Positions 43,274 to 53,617 of a DNA stretch of 64,000 bases are shown here, in pieces (position 1 is the first letter of the stretch; each line of letters starts with the position of its first letter). A program made the position numbers and the translations under genes. Origin of the DNA: Pelagibacteraceae bacterium AG-337-G04 (lineage in GTDB: Bacteria > Pseudomonadota > Alphaproteobacteria > Pelagibacterales > Pelagibacteraceae); NCBI GenBank assembly GCA_003282205.1, contig QBZW01000005.1, positions 47,675 through 111,674 on the forward strand. Reading direction: 5' to 3'. The notes beneath the pieces were generated by a model, which saw nothing but the letters and a program-made list of their open reading frames with translations, did no database searches and was not told the origin of the DNA.

Positions 43274-45391
43274 CTACAAACCCAAGGCATTTCTTTGTTT
43301 TTTTGTATACGCTAAAGATATTCTGTCTATTATTATAGCTAATAAAACTATACCTATTCCTGCAGCAAGACCTCTTCCTGTATCAGATCTTGCCAGGCCA
43401 TTAAATACTTCTAGGCCTAGCCCTTTTCCGCCAATAAGTGGTGTAACAATCTGCATCGCAAATGCCATAATTACTGTCTGATTAAAACCAATTACTAAAC
43501 TTGGGATTGCTAATGGAAACTTTATTTTATTTAAAGTTTGAAGAAGAGTTCCACCGAATGAACGTGAAACCTCCGAATAAGTATCAGACACCTGTGTTAA
43601 ACCTAAAGAAGTTAGTCGAATGATTGGTGGTATAGAGTATATAACCGTTGCTAGTACCGCAGATACTATTCCTCCTCCAAAAAACATCAAAACAGGAATT
43701 AAATAACAAAAATATGGTAAAGTCTGCATTGCATCTAAAACTACGTTTTGAACATTTCTAAATCTTTCGTTATAGGAAGCGATTATTCCAAGTGGAACTC
43801 CAATTATAAAACATAAGGCTACTGAAACTAATACAGAGGATAATGTTATCATCGATTGAGGCCATATCCCACATGCACCAATAAAAAGTAACAATATTAC
43901 TGTAATTATTGCAAATCTAATACCAACAGTAAAATATCCAATTGCAGCAAATATCCCTAACGTGTACCACCATGGTACATGAGTTAAGAACATATCAAGT
44001 GGTCTTAAAAGTTTAAGATATACAAATCCTCTAAGCGCTTTAGTAAATGCAATGAAACCTGGATTGACAGTCAAAGATTCTACGCTGTTAGTTATTGGTT
44101 GTCTTATTGACAGTCGCCACTCTTCAGGAAATGATCCTATACTTATCATGTAAGTATCAACGAAAGATATAGTCAGAATTAATATAAAAGATGGTATTAC
44201 ATAATATCTTTTTAAAATTATTTCTCCAATATCTTTTGCTGTTTGCCTATCTGCAAATGAAATAAAAAATTCAAATACGTATGCAATAAATTTTGTTAAA
44301 TTAGTGCAAACAAGATTGATTTGACCGCTTAATAATTCAAGTGGTTTTTCTATAATTCTTGCAATTGTAAATTTTTCCCAGGATTGAGGTAGTAAGTAAA
44401 ATTTTTGTACGTTTGAAGGCAGTATTTGTTTTGTCTTGCTAAAAGACATACTAAATCTATCAAACATTATTGCCATGAAAAGAATACAAAGCCCTCCTTC
44501 CATTGCCCATCCAACATCAAGCCTTCTGATTGCTTGCCATACTTGTCCTCCAATTCCCTCAGCTCCAATGAAACAGGCTAAAACAACAAGTGCTAAAGCC
44601 ATCATTATTACCTGATTAATACCCATCATTATACTTGGTAGTGAAAGTGGAATTTTAATTTTAAACAAGAGTTGTAACTTACTTGATCCAAACGAGGTCG
44701 CAGACTCTATTGTTTCTGCCGAAACTTGTCTAATACCAGTGTTTGTTAATCTAATTATTGGAGGCATAGAGTAAATCATTGTAGCTAATATTGCTGGAGC
44801 TCCTCCAATACCGAAAAAGAAAAGAGCTGGAAAAAGATAAACAAAAGCAGGCATTACTTGCATGGTATCCAAAATAGGCTTCATAAAATTTTCAAATCTG
44901 TCACTTTGTGAACAAAGAACACCTAGAGTCACACCAAATACTACACATAGTAAAACGGATAAACTCATAAGCGCTACCGTTTGCAGAGAGGGTTCCCACA
45001 ATCCTGTAGCCCCCCAAAAATAAATCACGAACAAAGAGTACAAACCCAATCTTAAGCCACCTGCAATTAAACAAGGTAAAAATATTAACGCTGCAATTAA
45101 TAGCCAAGGTGAGTCGATAAGGAAATCTTCAAAAAAATAGTATACGTTTTTAATAAAACTGGCTATTATTTTTGTAATCCATCTATAATTTTTCTTTAAA
45201 TAATCTTCACCTTCGTTTACCCATGCAGTAAACGTAAATTGGTCAGTTACAACTTTTGGCATTTTTGAAGGACCATCGCTTTGAAAAGACAACCACAGAG
45301 CAACTAAAAATGTTATTAAGATAACAGAATATGTAATTATATTTTTTGAGGAGTACGACTTTCCTTGAATACTATCTGCTTCAGATGACAT
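43274..45391 (-). CDS. Fused double permease of quaternary-amine ABC importer (ProW-ProW)
   Basis: 705 residues with two BPD_transp_1 domains in one chain. The first (residues ~130-330) has the coupling loop ETIESATSFGSSKLQLLFKI; the second (~480-700) has SRSFGGTLLQTLNKIKFPL. Both are preceded by matching MQ(V/T)LPYFCYLIPVL/MPAFVYLFPALFF-like segments. A long hydrophobic linker joins them. Ordinary ProW is a single domain and works as a homodimer, so this protein could form the whole channel. Its two non-identical coupling loops may bind two different ATPases. Confidence 0.9.
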   Translation of the reverse strand: MSSEADSIQGKSYSSKNIITYSVILITFLVALWLSFQSDGPSKMPKVVTDQFTFTAWVNEGEDYLKKNYRWITKIIASFIKNVYYFFEDFLIDSPWLLIAALIFLPCLIAGGLRLGLYSLFVIYFWGATGLWEPSLQTVALMSLSVLLCVVFGVTLGVLCSQSDRFENFMKPILDTMQVMPAFVYLFPALFFFGIGGAPAILATMIYSMPPIIRLTNTGIRQVSAETIESATSFGSSKLQLLFKIKIPLSLPSIMMGINQVIMMALALVVLACFIGAEGIGGQVWQAIRRLDVGWAMEGGLCILFMAIMFDRFSMSFSKTKQILPSNVQKFYLLPQSWEKFTIARIIEKPLELLSGQINLVCTNLTKFIAYVFEFFISFADRQTAKDIGEIILKRYYVIPSFILILTISFVDTYMISIGSFPEEWRLSIRQPITNSVESLTVNPGFIAFTKALRGFVYLKLLRPLDMFLTHVPWWYTLGIFAAIGYFTVGIRFAIITVILLLFIGACGIWPQSMITLSSVLVSVALCFIIGVPLGIIASYNERFRNVQNVVLDAMQTLPYFCYLIPVLMFFGGGIVSAVLATVIYSIPPIIRLTSLGLTQVSDTYSEVSRSFGGTLLQTLNKIKFPLAIPSLVIGFNQTVIMAFAMQIVTPLIGGKGLGLEVFNGLARSDTGRGLAAGIGIVLLAIIIDRISLAYTKKQRNALGL

Positions 45392-45470
45392 ATTAACTAA
45401 AATTTAAAATAAATAATTTTACTTTTAAAGAAAAATATTGTCTATTTTTATGTTATTAAAATAACGAAAT

Positions 45471-46517
45471 ATGAACAATCAACCAAAAATAACGTGCTCA
45501 AATGTTTGGAAACTATTTGGTCCTGATGAACAAAGAATTATAAAAGATTTGGATAAAAGTTTATCAATAAAAGAAGTTCAAGAAAAAACTGGACATGTAG
45601 TTGCTGTAAAAGATGTAAGTTTTTCGATAGAGAAAGGTGAAACATTTGTAGTAATGGGTCTATCTGGAAGCGGAAAATCTACACTAGTGAGATGTATCTC
45701 TAGATTAATTGAACCGACTTCTGGCATAGTTAAAATGGATGATGTTGATGTAACAAAGATGAATGGAAGAGACTTGTTAGATTTACGAAGAAATAAAATG
45801 AGTATGGTTTTTCAACACTTTGGTCTATTTCCACACAGAACTGTTATTGAAAATATCGGATATGGTTTAGAGATTAGAGGAAATCAAAAAAATGATCGAA
45901 CAGAAAAATCAATGGAGGTCTTAAAAATGGTTGGTTTGGAAGGTTGGCATAATAATTATCCAAGGGAGTTGTCTGGAGGAATGCAGCAAAGAGTAGGATT
46001 AGCACGTGCACTTGCAGTTGATCCAGAAATTTTAATTTTTGATGAACCTTTTTCAGCACTAGACCCTTTAATCAGACGAGAAATGCAGGACGAACTATTA
46101 AAAATTCAGGAAAAATTACAGAAGACAATGGTATTTATTACTCATGACTTCTTGGAGGCGATTAAAATGGGGGATCATATAGCAATTATGAAAGATGGAG
46201 AAGTTTCTCAAGTAGGAACACCGGAAGAAATTGTTGCTAACCCAAAAGACCAATATGTAAAAGATTTTTGTGAAGATGTTCCAAAATATAAAGTATTAAG
46301 TGCAAGTAAAGTTATGAGAGAGGAATGTTGTGATGATACAAAAAAATTGTTCGAAAATGGATCTAGTAATATTCCTCATGACTCAAAAATTGAGACATTA
46401 ATTGATAAACTAGTAGATACAGATCAAAAATTTCCTGTTGTAGATACAAAAACTGGAAAATTAATTGGTGAAATAGATAGGGCAATAGTTATGAAATCAA
46501 TGAAGTCTGCTAGTTAA
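45471..46517 (+). CDS. Quaternary-amine ABC transporter ATPase (ProV-like)
   Basis: 348 residues. TGHVVAVKDVSFSIEKGE, Walker A GLSGSGKST, VFQHFGLFPHRTV, LSGGMQQRVGLARALA, Walker B ILIFDEPFSAL, switch FITHDFLEAI, and a C-terminal CBS-like region (FPVVDTKTGKLIGEI). Divergently transcribed from the double permease with 79 bp between. Paralogue of the ATPase at 39174; together they could provide two distinct nucleotide-binding subunits. Confidence 0.9.
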   Translation: MNNQPKITCSNVWKLFGPDEQRIIKDLDKSLSIKEVQEKTGHVVAVKDVSFSIEKGETFVVMGLSGSGKSTLVRCISRLIEPTSGIVKMDDVDVTKMNGRDLLDLRRNKMSMVFQHFGLFPHRTVIENIGYGLEIRGNQKNDRTEKSMEVLKMVGLEGWHNNYPRELSGGMQQRVGLARALAVDPEILIFDEPFSALDPLIRREMQDELLKIQEKLQKTMVFITHDFLEAIKMGDHIAIMKDGEVSQVGTPEEIVANPKDQYVKDFCEDVPKYKVLSASKVMREECCDDTKKLFENGSSNIPHDSKIETLIDKLVDTDQKFPVVDTKTGKLIGEIDRAIVMKSMKSAS

Positions 46518-47442
46518 TCTCTCTACTAACTTTTGTACTCTTTGCTTTTATTTTATCTCTCCAAATAATAATCATTCCAGCAAGTACTATTATTAATACA
46601 CCTGGGAATAATTGTTCCCAAGGGGCTTCGTTAAAAAATAACCAACCTAAAACAAATGATGAAGGAATACCAAAATATTCAAACGAAGCCATTTTACTTG
46701 CAGAGATTAACCTATAAGAAAAGATAAAAAGTATTGCCGCTGTGCCCCCAAGAATGCCAGTCAACGTCATTAGAAAAAAATCTTGGCTACTTTTTATTTC
46801 TGCATGTCCAGCAGTCAACAAAAAAAGCACAACACCACCAATTACATTAAATATTAAGGTGTATAATTGAATTTTTGCTGTTGAGTGACCATCCGGTATA
46901 AATTTTAAAATTATCACACTTAATGCCCAAGCAATAGCAGTTAGAATTGGAAATATTGAGTAAAAACTAAAGATGTCACTTCCAGGCTGAACAATTAAAA
47001 CAACTCCAAAAAAACCGATAAAAATTGCAGACCATCTATAAATACCAACGTTATCTTTTAAAAAAATTATTGATAAAATTACAATGAAAAACGGCGAAGA
47101 AAATGTAAGAACCATAGCGGTTGCAAATTCTAAATTAATAACTGAAATAAAGATAAATATATTCATTGATAAGAAAGCCAAACCTCTAAAAAAGCTTAAG
47201 ACAATAAATTTATTGTTTAAGTTCCTAAAAACTGAAATATACTCTTTAGTAAATAAAATTAGTATAAATAAAGGGATTACTCCAGCAATATTTCTGAATA
47301 CTGCTAACTGAATTACAGTATATTCATTTCCCAAAAACTTTATTACAACCATATACATATCCACACATAGGATTGCTAAGAGCATTGTAACTATTGCTAA
47401 ATATGTTTTTTTTAAATCTGCTTTTTCAGGAGAAATATTCAT
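46510..47442 (-). CDS. DMT superfamily (EamA) permease
   Basis: 310 residues, ten hydrophobic segments in two EamA repeats (FRNIAGVIPL, FSSPFFIVILS, then YFGIPSSFVLGWLFFNEAPW). Substrate unknown. Overlaps the ProV-like gene end by 8 nt (convergent) and faces the alcohol dehydrogenase gene on the other side with 36 bp between the starts. Confidence 0.86.
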   Translation of the reverse strand: MNISPEKADLKKTYLAIVTMLLAILCVDMYMVVIKFLGNEYTVIQLAVFRNIAGVIPLFILILFTKEYISVFRNLNNKFIVLSFFRGLAFLSMNIFIFISVINLEFATAMVLTFSSPFFIVILSIIFLKDNVGIYRWSAIFIGFFGVVLIVQPGSDIFSFYSIFPILTAIAWALSVIILKFIPDGHSTAKIQLYTLIFNVIGGVVLFLLTAGHAEIKSSQDFFLMTLTGILGGTAAILFIFSYRLISASKMASFEYFGIPSSFVLGWLFFNEAPWEQLFPGVLIIVLAGMIIIWRDKIKAKSTKVSREIN

Positions 47443-47478
47443 TTATAATTTTTTAAAATTGTATACTTTATAAAATAA

Positions 47479-48672
47479 ATGCAAAGTTTTAAACTTAACG
47501 AAACTGATATTCTATCAAACCAAGATTGGACTTTTCCAACTTTTACAGCATATGGACCTGGAAGATTTAAAGAAATTGGAAAATTTTGTAATAACTTCAA
47601 TATAACAAATGCATTAATTGTAACTGATAGTGGGAGCGTAAATTTACCCTTCATAAATGACTTGTCTAATTATCTTTCTGATGCAAAATTAAAATCAGCT
47701 ATATATTCAAATATTTCTCCAAATCCCAGAGATGATGAAATAGATGGAGGCTGTAAAAAATTTATAGATGGAAACCATGATGCAATAATTGCTATTGGAG
47801 GCGGCAGTGCAATGGATGGTGGAAAAGCAATTTCACTTACAGCAAAAAGTGGAATTCCATTATGGGACTTTGAGTTTTTAGATAAAACCCCAAGAGACTT
47901 GAAGGGAAAAAACCCGTTTCCAAAAATAATTACTATACCAACTACAGCAGGAACAGGCGCTGAAACAGAAATAACCGCGATGGTTACAGATACAAAAAAG
48001 GGAATGAAATTTTGTTTATGGCATCCTGATGCAAGACCTTGTTTGGCCCTTGTAGACCCAGAGCTTACTTTAAAGTTACCAGCAAATTTAACAGCGTGGA
48101 CCGGAATAGATGCAATGATACATGCGATCGAAGGTTATAGCGTTCCAATGTTTCATCCATTATGCGATGGATCAGCTTTAGAAAGTTTATCTCTGATTTC
48201 AAAGTCTCTTCATTTAGCAGTAGAAGAGCCTGATAATCTTTTAGCAAGAGGAGGTATGATTATGGGATCTTATCTCGGTGGTGTAGCTTTTTTAAAAGGA
48301 TTAGGTTTAGTTCATGCTATTTCTCATATGGTTGGTGCCGAATATAACACTCATCACGGATTAACAAATGCAATAATTTTACCAGTTGTTATGGATTACA
48401 ATCTACCTGGCTTAGAAGAGAAAGTTAAAAGAATGTCTCAAGCAATGCAATTTGAGGACAGCTCAATTAATGGTTTTAAAAATAATTTAAATGAAATGCT
48501 TGATATATTAAAAATTCCAAGAGGATTAAATGAAATTGGTGTTCCAGAAGATAGTTATGAGAGAATAGCAAAAAAATCTATGTTAGATCAAGCTTATGGA
48601 CAAAATCCAAAAAAAGCATCTTTAGATGAAGTAAAAGATTTGGTTATCAAAAGTATTAAACAGGCAAGATAA
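47479..48672 (+). CDS. Iron-containing alcohol dehydrogenase family protein
   Basis: 397 residues. NAD pocket AIGGGSAMDGGKAISL, PTTAGTGAETEITAM, and metal site Asp and His in WTGIDAMIHAIEGY and then GLVHAISHMVGAEYNTHHG. Type III Fe-dependent alcohol dehydrogenases reduce aldehydes or oxidise small alcohols; maleylacetate reductase is an alternative in catabolic clusters. Followed 10 nt later by an amidase, so the two are co-transcribed. Confidence 0.88.
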   Translation: MQSFKLNETDILSNQDWTFPTFTAYGPGRFKEIGKFCNNFNITNALIVTDSGSVNLPFINDLSNYLSDAKLKSAIYSNISPNPRDDEIDGGCKKFIDGNHDAIIAIGGGSAMDGGKAISLTAKSGIPLWDFEFLDKTPRDLKGKNPFPKIITIPTTAGTGAETEITAMVTDTKKGMKFCLWHPDARPCLALVDPELTLKLPANLTAWTGIDAMIHAIEGYSVPMFHPLCDGSALESLSLISKSLHLAVEEPDNLLARGGMIMGSYLGGVAFLKGLGLVHAISHMVGAEYNTHHGLTNAIILPVVMDYNLPGLEEKVKRMSQAMQFEDSSINGFKNNLNEMLDILKIPRGLNEIGVPEDSYERIAKKSMLDQAYGQNPKKASLDEVKDLVIKSIKQAR

Positions 48673-48682
48673 GTTAATTCTA

Positions 48683-50101
48683 ATGTTTGAAAATTCCCCT
48701 ATAAGTGAAATTATTTCACTACTTCAGAGAAAAGAAGTTAAAGTAAAAGAAATTGTAAGTTTTTACTTAAAAAGAATTAAAAAATATAATTCCTCTTTAA
48801 ATGCTATTGTTTCAATTAAAGATGAAGAAGAAATAATTAAAGAAGCTGAGATTAAGGACAAAAATTTTGACGAGAATAAGCCGTTATTTGGCTTACCTCT
48901 TGCCTCTAAAGATTTGCTAGATGTAGTTGGTTTTCCAACCACTTATGGTTTTCCTGGATATAAAGATTATTTTCCAAAAAAAAATTCTATAATTGTTGAT
49001 CGTCAAATAGATGCCGGTGGAATAATAATTGGAAAAACAAACACTGCTGAATTAGGAGTGGGCGCTCATACAGCGAATAGATTATTTGGAATAACACCAA
49101 ACATTTATGGAAATAGTCAATCATCTGGTGGATCAAGTGGTGGAGCTGGTGTTGCAGTTGCAGCAAATTTACTACCATTTGCTGATGGTACAGATATGAT
49201 GGGTTCTTGTAGAACACCTGCTGCTTACGCAAATGTCTATGGTTTTAGACCAACTCCAGGATTACTCCCCGATTATCGAACAAACGATAAAAAGAAAAAT
49301 CTTCCAATTATTTCAACACCAGGATGTCTTGCAAGAACACCTGATGATATGTCTATTCTTTTAGATGTTATAGTTGGAGAACATAAAGAAGATCCAATTT
49401 CTTTCAGTTTAAATAATTCTTTTAGTGAGGTTAATTTAAGTGACCAAGAATTTTCAAAAATAAAAATTGGATGGTTATCTGACATGAATGGTAATTATCA
49501 ATATGATCCCGAGGTCATTGAAATATGTAACAAACAACTAAACAATCTTGAAAAGCATAAAGTTATAATTGAAAACTTAAAACCAAAAATAGATGCTCAT
49601 AAATTATGGAATTGCTGGGGCACATTGAGAGCAAAAAGTATTTATGAGGATATTATTACAATGAATATCAAAGATGTTAACGAAATGACTCCACAGGCGA
49701 TATGGGAATACAATAAAGGTATCAAGCTCACAGAGGAAGATGTGAAATCTGCTCTTAACTCAAGAATTGAATTATCAAATGATGTAATTAGTTTGTTTGG
49801 TGATTTTGATTTTTTAGCTTTACCATCTCAACAATCATTTCCTTTTGATAAAAATTTAAGACACCCAGAAAAAATTAATGATAAATTAATGGATACTTAT
49901 CATAGATGGATTGAAATACATATATTTGCTAGTCTATTTTACTTACCATCAATTTCTTTACCTATTGGTTTTAATAAAGATGGATTTCCAATAGGTATTC
50001 AAATTATAGCAAAACAAAAAGAAGATTTAAAAGTGATGTCTTTTGCAAAAAGATATGAGGAAATTTTTAATTATTCTAAAATTAAACCAAAATTAAACTA
50101 A
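48683..50101 (+). CDS. Amidase signature family enzyme
   Basis: 472 residues. Catalytic Lys76 in LASKDLLD, cis-Ser 151/152 in SSGGSSGGAG and nucleophile Ser175 in DGTDMMGSCRTPAA. The usual GTDxGGS is GTDMMGS, so the loop is altered but the serine is kept. It hydrolyses an amide to acid plus amine; substrate not identifiable. Stop overlaps the next gene's start by one base (TAATG). Confidence 0.9.
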   Translation: MFENSPISEIISLLQRKEVKVKEIVSFYLKRIKKYNSSLNAIVSIKDEEEIIKEAEIKDKNFDENKPLFGLPLASKDLLDVVGFPTTYGFPGYKDYFPKKNSIIVDRQIDAGGIIIGKTNTAELGVGAHTANRLFGITPNIYGNSQSSGGSSGGAGVAVAANLLPFADGTDMMGSCRTPAAYANVYGFRPTPGLLPDYRTNDKKKNLPIISTPGCLARTPDDMSILLDVIVGEHKEDPISFSLNNSFSEVNLSDQEFSKIKIGWLSDMNGNYQYDPEVIEICNKQLNNLEKHKVIIENLKPKIDAHKLWNCWGTLRAKSIYEDIITMNIKDVNEMTPQAIWEYNKGIKLTEEDVKSALNSRIELSNDVISLFGDFDFLALPSQQSFPFDKNLRHPEKINDKLMDTYHRWIEIHIFASLFYLPSISLPIGFNKDGFPIGIQIIAKQKEDLKVMSFAKRYEEIFNYSKIKPKLN

Positions 50102-50994
50102 TGGTCAGACACAAACATCATTTTAAAATAGCTTTTGCGTTAGCAATAGCTGCTGGATCATGGGGAGTATATTGGCTACCTCAAAGAACTTTAGAAGATG
50201 GAGGACTCACTGGAGGTTGGGGAACAATTTCTCAAATGATGATCGGAATTTTATTACTTACACCTATCTCTTTGTGGAGAAAGTATAAAGGTCGTACATC
50301 TGGTTTAGAAATACCTTTTGTTGGTTTTTTAACTGGTAGTGGATTTATATGTTATGCATTAAGTTTCTTACTTACAGATGTCGTACGAGCATTGATAATG
50401 TTTTACATGATACCTGTCTGGACGACTATTTTTGAAATATATTTTTTAAAAAAAAAACCAGGTTTAGAAAGAGTTTTAACTTTAAGCTTAGCACTTGGGG
50501 GTTTGTGGGTAGTTTTCAGTCAATCTAACATTATACCGTTACCACAAAATGAAGGAGATTGGTTGGCATTGGTAGGTGGTGTACTATTTGGGGCTGGGTT
50601 AGTACGTTTAGAAATTTCCAAAACAGATGGTGTCTTTCCGGTAATCTTTTCTTTCTTCGTTTATGGGACAATATTTAATATTTTTGCTGGCTTTATTTTA
50701 AAAGATTACTTAGGACCTATGCCACCGATTGAAGCCTTTGCATCAATGTTTACTTTTTTAGTTCTTATTTCAGTATTTTATTTTATTCCTACCGGAGTAG
50801 TTATAATGTGGTCTCCATCTGTTTTAGGTGCAGGCCTTTGTGCAATATTGTATTTAAGCGAAATAGTAGTTGGAGTTATATCAGCTGGCATTCTGACTGA
50901 CGAAACATTTGGTTGGAGAGAAGTTGTTGGAAGTACAATGATTGTTGTAGGAGGAGTATTAGCTGTTGTTCTAGCACCAAAAGAAGAAAAATAG
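50101..50994 (+). CDS. DMT superfamily (EamA-like) permease
   Basis: 297 residues, ten hydrophobic segments. AIAAGSWGVYWLPQRTLED at the N-terminus, FYMIPVWTTIFEIYFLKKKPG at the end of the first half, and WSPSVLGAGLCAILYLSEIVVG in the second. These resemble the EamA fold but diverge from the other three DMT proteins in the window. Stop directly abuts the following methyltransferase ATG. Confidence 0.82.
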   Translation: MVRHKHHFKIAFALAIAAGSWGVYWLPQRTLEDGGLTGGWGTISQMMIGILLLTPISLWRKYKGRTSGLEIPFVGFLTGSGFICYALSFLLTDVVRALIMFYMIPVWTTIFEIYFLKKKPGLERVLTLSLALGGLWVVFSQSNIIPLPQNEGDWLALVGGVLFGAGLVRLEISKTDGVFPVIFSFFVYGTIFNIFAGFILKDYLGPMPPIEAFASMFTFLVLISVFYFIPTGVVIMWSPSVLGAGLCAILYLSEIVVGVISAGILTDETFGWREVVGSTMIVVGGVLAVVLAPKEEK

Positions 50995-51984
50995 ATGCTG
51001 TTTAAAGAAAAGTTTAAATCAAATTCAAAAATATTCTTAGATGGTGGAAATGGTTCTGAGATTGCAAACTTAGGAGGTGAGATGACCCCAGCTTTTTCTG
51101 CATTAGCAACAATCACAGCACCAGAAATTGTAAAACAAGTTCATGAAAATTTTATGGATGCAGGCTGTGATATTATTACAGCAAATACCTTTAGCACTAC
51201 AAGACACAATATGAATAGTATTAATAGAGGTAATGAAACAAAGGAGTTTATTGTTAGATCTGTCGAAATAGCCAAAAAGGCAATTAAGAATAAGGGAAAA
51301 GAAAATATAGTTGGAATAGCAGGGAGTATGTCGAATTTTTTCTCATTGAAGGAAAATGAATTTGTTCCAGATCCGAAGCACATACCTACATTTAGAGATG
51401 AAGAGAGAAATTATAAAGAGGCTGCTAAAATCTTAAAAGAAGAGGGAGTAGATCTTTTAATACTAGAAATGATATTAGATATAGATCACTCTAAAATCTT
51501 ACTTAACTCTGCATTAGAAACTGGTTTACCTGTTTGGGTTGGACTAAGTTGCTGTATAAGTAAGTTTGATAATAACGTTATTGGAAGAAATTTTAGGGCT
51601 GAAAAAGAAAAATCACTTATTTATGATGAAAGTATATACAAAGAGCAACCAAAATTTATTCCTGATGATAAGATTGTTCTTTTAGATGATATTATGAAAT
51701 CTCTAACAAATATCGGTGGAGATGTTTATGGTATTATGCATACTTGGCTTGTTGATGCCCTTGATGGATTGAAGGTGATTAAAAATAATTGGCAGGGTCC
51801 AATTATGTTTTATCCAGAGATACATAAGTTTGATACAAAAACACATAAGGCAACAGTTACATACGTAGAGGATGAATTTGCTGATGAATGTGGAAAACTA
51901 ATTGATGACCAAATTCAAATTATCGGAGGCTGTTGTGGTGTCACAGACAATCATCTAAAAAAATTAATTTCTAGGTATTCTTAA
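50995..51984 (+). CDS. Homocysteine S-methyltransferase family protein
   Basis: 329 residues of the Pfam S-methyl_trans family: FLDGGNGSEIANLGGEM at the start, ITANTFSTTRHNM, and zinc-binding cysteines in GLSCC and GGCCGVTDNHL near the C-terminus. Such enzymes move a methyl group from betaine, S-methylmethionine or DMSP to homocysteine. Encoded in the plus-strand operon after the amidase and DMT genes. A second family member lies at 53618, and the pathway from carnitine to glycine betaine in this window could feed either one (inference). Confidence 0.85.
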   Translation: MLFKEKFKSNSKIFLDGGNGSEIANLGGEMTPAFSALATITAPEIVKQVHENFMDAGCDIITANTFSTTRHNMNSINRGNETKEFIVRSVEIAKKAIKNKGKENIVGIAGSMSNFFSLKENEFVPDPKHIPTFRDEERNYKEAAKILKEEGVDLLILEMILDIDHSKILLNSALETGLPVWVGLSCCISKFDNNVIGRNFRAEKEKSLIYDESIYKEQPKFIPDDKIVLLDDIMKSLTNIGGDVYGIMHTWLVDALDGLKVIKNNWQGPIMFYPEIHKFDTKTHKATVTYVEDEFADECGKLIDDQIQIIGGCCGVTDNHLKKLISRYS

Positions 51985-51992
51985 TTTTAATA

Positions 51993-53150
51993 TTAATTGT
52001 TAACTAAGTTTATCAACATATTAATCATATCAACTTTATAACTCTCTTTTGTTGCAGATTTTGTTTCTAATACTGAAAAAAATGCTGCGACTTTGCCAGT
52101 TTTAAAATTTGTTGCCAAAAATTGACCTCCATATCCAGAGTGTCCAATCATGTTACCTGATACCATTGTTGAATTTGAGTAATACAAATATTTATTTTTT
52201 GATAATTCCATGTATTTAGGCCCTAAATTTTTTATAGTTTTGTATAAAAAAGAGGGTGATCCAACTTTTCTATTTCCAACCCCAATACCTTTTCTTGCAA
52301 AAAGCAAACCCATTCTTAAAAAATCTCTGGCAATTAAACAACCACCACCAGACATCCATGGCATCCCATATCTATCAGAGGCAATATATAAACCTTCTTC
52401 AAAGCCAGCTGCTTCAACTGCCGACAATACCCAATCTCTTAAAGCTCTTCCACTTACCTTTTCTACAATTAATCCCACTACATCAGTATTTGCTGATTTA
52501 TAAAATGCATATTCAGAACTATTTATTATACTTTTGTTTTTAATTTTTTTAATTGAATTTAAATATTCTTCTTGGCTTAAATGATTTTTTAAATTTTTTG
52601 GTAGTCTCCATCCTCCAACTGGCTCATGTAAAAAAGAGGAAGAATATGCTTTAGTATAATCTTCGGTATAGGAATTTATAATATTCATATTTAAAACATC
52701 TTGCACTTTTGCATTAGCATAACCGCTTCCAATTTTAGGCAAATAATGTGAAATTTTTTTATTCAAATCTATCGATTTTTTTTTAACCAGTTCTCCAACA
52801 AATAAGTTAATAAACATTTTAGTTATTGACATAATTGTCTGTGGTTGATTTTTTTTGAAGTCTTTAGCGTATTTTTCAAATAATATATTTTGACCTTTAC
52901 CAACAATTAATGAGCAAAAAGGTTTATTGTTGATCATTTTTTTAACTAATGGTATTTTACTAATTTTATTATTAGGTTTTAACTTTAGTCTTAATACTAA
53001 ATCGGATCTTAAATAAAGACTGTATCTATTTATTTTATGTAGATTTCTGTAACCTAATCTTCTAGTTTTTGGAAGATTCCATAAAGCCTTATTGTCTCTA
53101 ATTGTTTTTAATTCAGGATTTTTAACAGAAGCTAATTTTTTAATATTCAA
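51993..53150 (-). CDS. Serine hydrolase of the beta-lactamase/esterase fold
   Basis: 385 residues. S-x-x-K is Ser108-Ile-Thr-Lys111, a YKSAN tyrosine motif follows mid-protein and HSGYGG replaces the K-T-G box. No signal peptide is evident, which is unusual for penicillin-binding relatives and favours a cytoplasmic esterase. Class C beta-lactamase-like esterases have such motifs. Overlaps the MsrA gene by 4 nt, so co-transcribed. Confidence 0.82.
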   Translation of the reverse strand: MNIKKLASVKNPELKTIRDNKALWNLPKTRRLGYRNLHKINRYSLYLRSDLVLRLKLKPNNKISKIPLVKKMINNKPFCSLIVGKGQNILFEKYAKDFKKNQPQTIMSITKMFINLFVGELVKKKSIDLNKKISHYLPKIGSGYANAKVQDVLNMNIINSYTEDYTKAYSSSFLHEPVGGWRLPKNLKNHLSQEEYLNSIKKIKNKSIINSSEYAFYKSANTDVVGLIVEKVSGRALRDWVLSAVEAAGFEEGLYIASDRYGMPWMSGGGCLIARDFLRMGLLFARKGIGVGNRKVGSPSFLYKTIKNLGPKYMELSKNKYLYYSNSTMVSGNMIGHSGYGGQFLATNFKTGKVAAFFSVLETKSATKESYKVDMINMLINLVNN

Positions 53151-53599
53151 TATTTTAATGATTTTTTTTGTTCATATTGCTGGTGATATCCTTCTGCTTT
53201 ACAATAATTTTTTTTCTTGGATATTTTTGTTGATACCTTACCGTCCAATTTCTTATTAATCTCGTTTAATACTTTTTCAGCAATCTTTTTTTCCTCATCA
53301 GTATTATAAAATATTTCCGATCTATATTGAATTCCTACATAAGTACCCTGTCGATTTACTTGTGTTGAGTCATGTAGTTCAAAAAATAGATTTACCATGT
53401 CCTCATATGATTTTTCTTTTTCATCATATTCAACTTTTACAACTTCAATATGGCCAGTGTCACCACCGCACACAGCTTTATAGGTTACATTGGGATCATC
53501 CCCTCCACAGTAACCACATTCGGTAGAGATTATACCTTTAATACCTTCGTACTTAGTTTCATCCCAAAAACAACCAATACCACCAATAAATGTTTTCAT
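53147..53599 (-). CDS. msrA: Methionine-S-sulfoxide reductase
   Basis: 150 residues. Catalytic Cys10 in GGIGCFWDET, GYCGG, GHIEVVKVEYD, FFELHDSTQVNRQG and YHQQY are MsrA hallmarks. Repairs the S-epimer of oxidised methionine. MsrB, for the R-epimer, survives in this window only as a pseudogene at 1866-2218, though a functional copy may exist elsewhere in the genome. Precedes and overlaps the serine hydrolase gene. Confidence 0.93.
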   Translation of the reverse strand: MKTFIGGIGCFWDETKYEGIKGIISTECGYCGGDDPNVTYKAVCGGDTGHIEVVKVEYDEKEKSYEDMVNLFFELHDSTQVNRQGTYVGIQYRSEIFYNTDEEKKIAEKVLNEINKKLDGKVSTKISKKKNYCKAEGYHQQYEQKKSLKY

Positions 53600-53617
53600 T
53601 ATTTGTTAATTTATACT

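Noticed and set aside
29278..46530. DMT permease genes at 29078 and 46510 as recent duplicates
   Set aside because: They share the fold and short motifs only; no long stretches of identity were seen.
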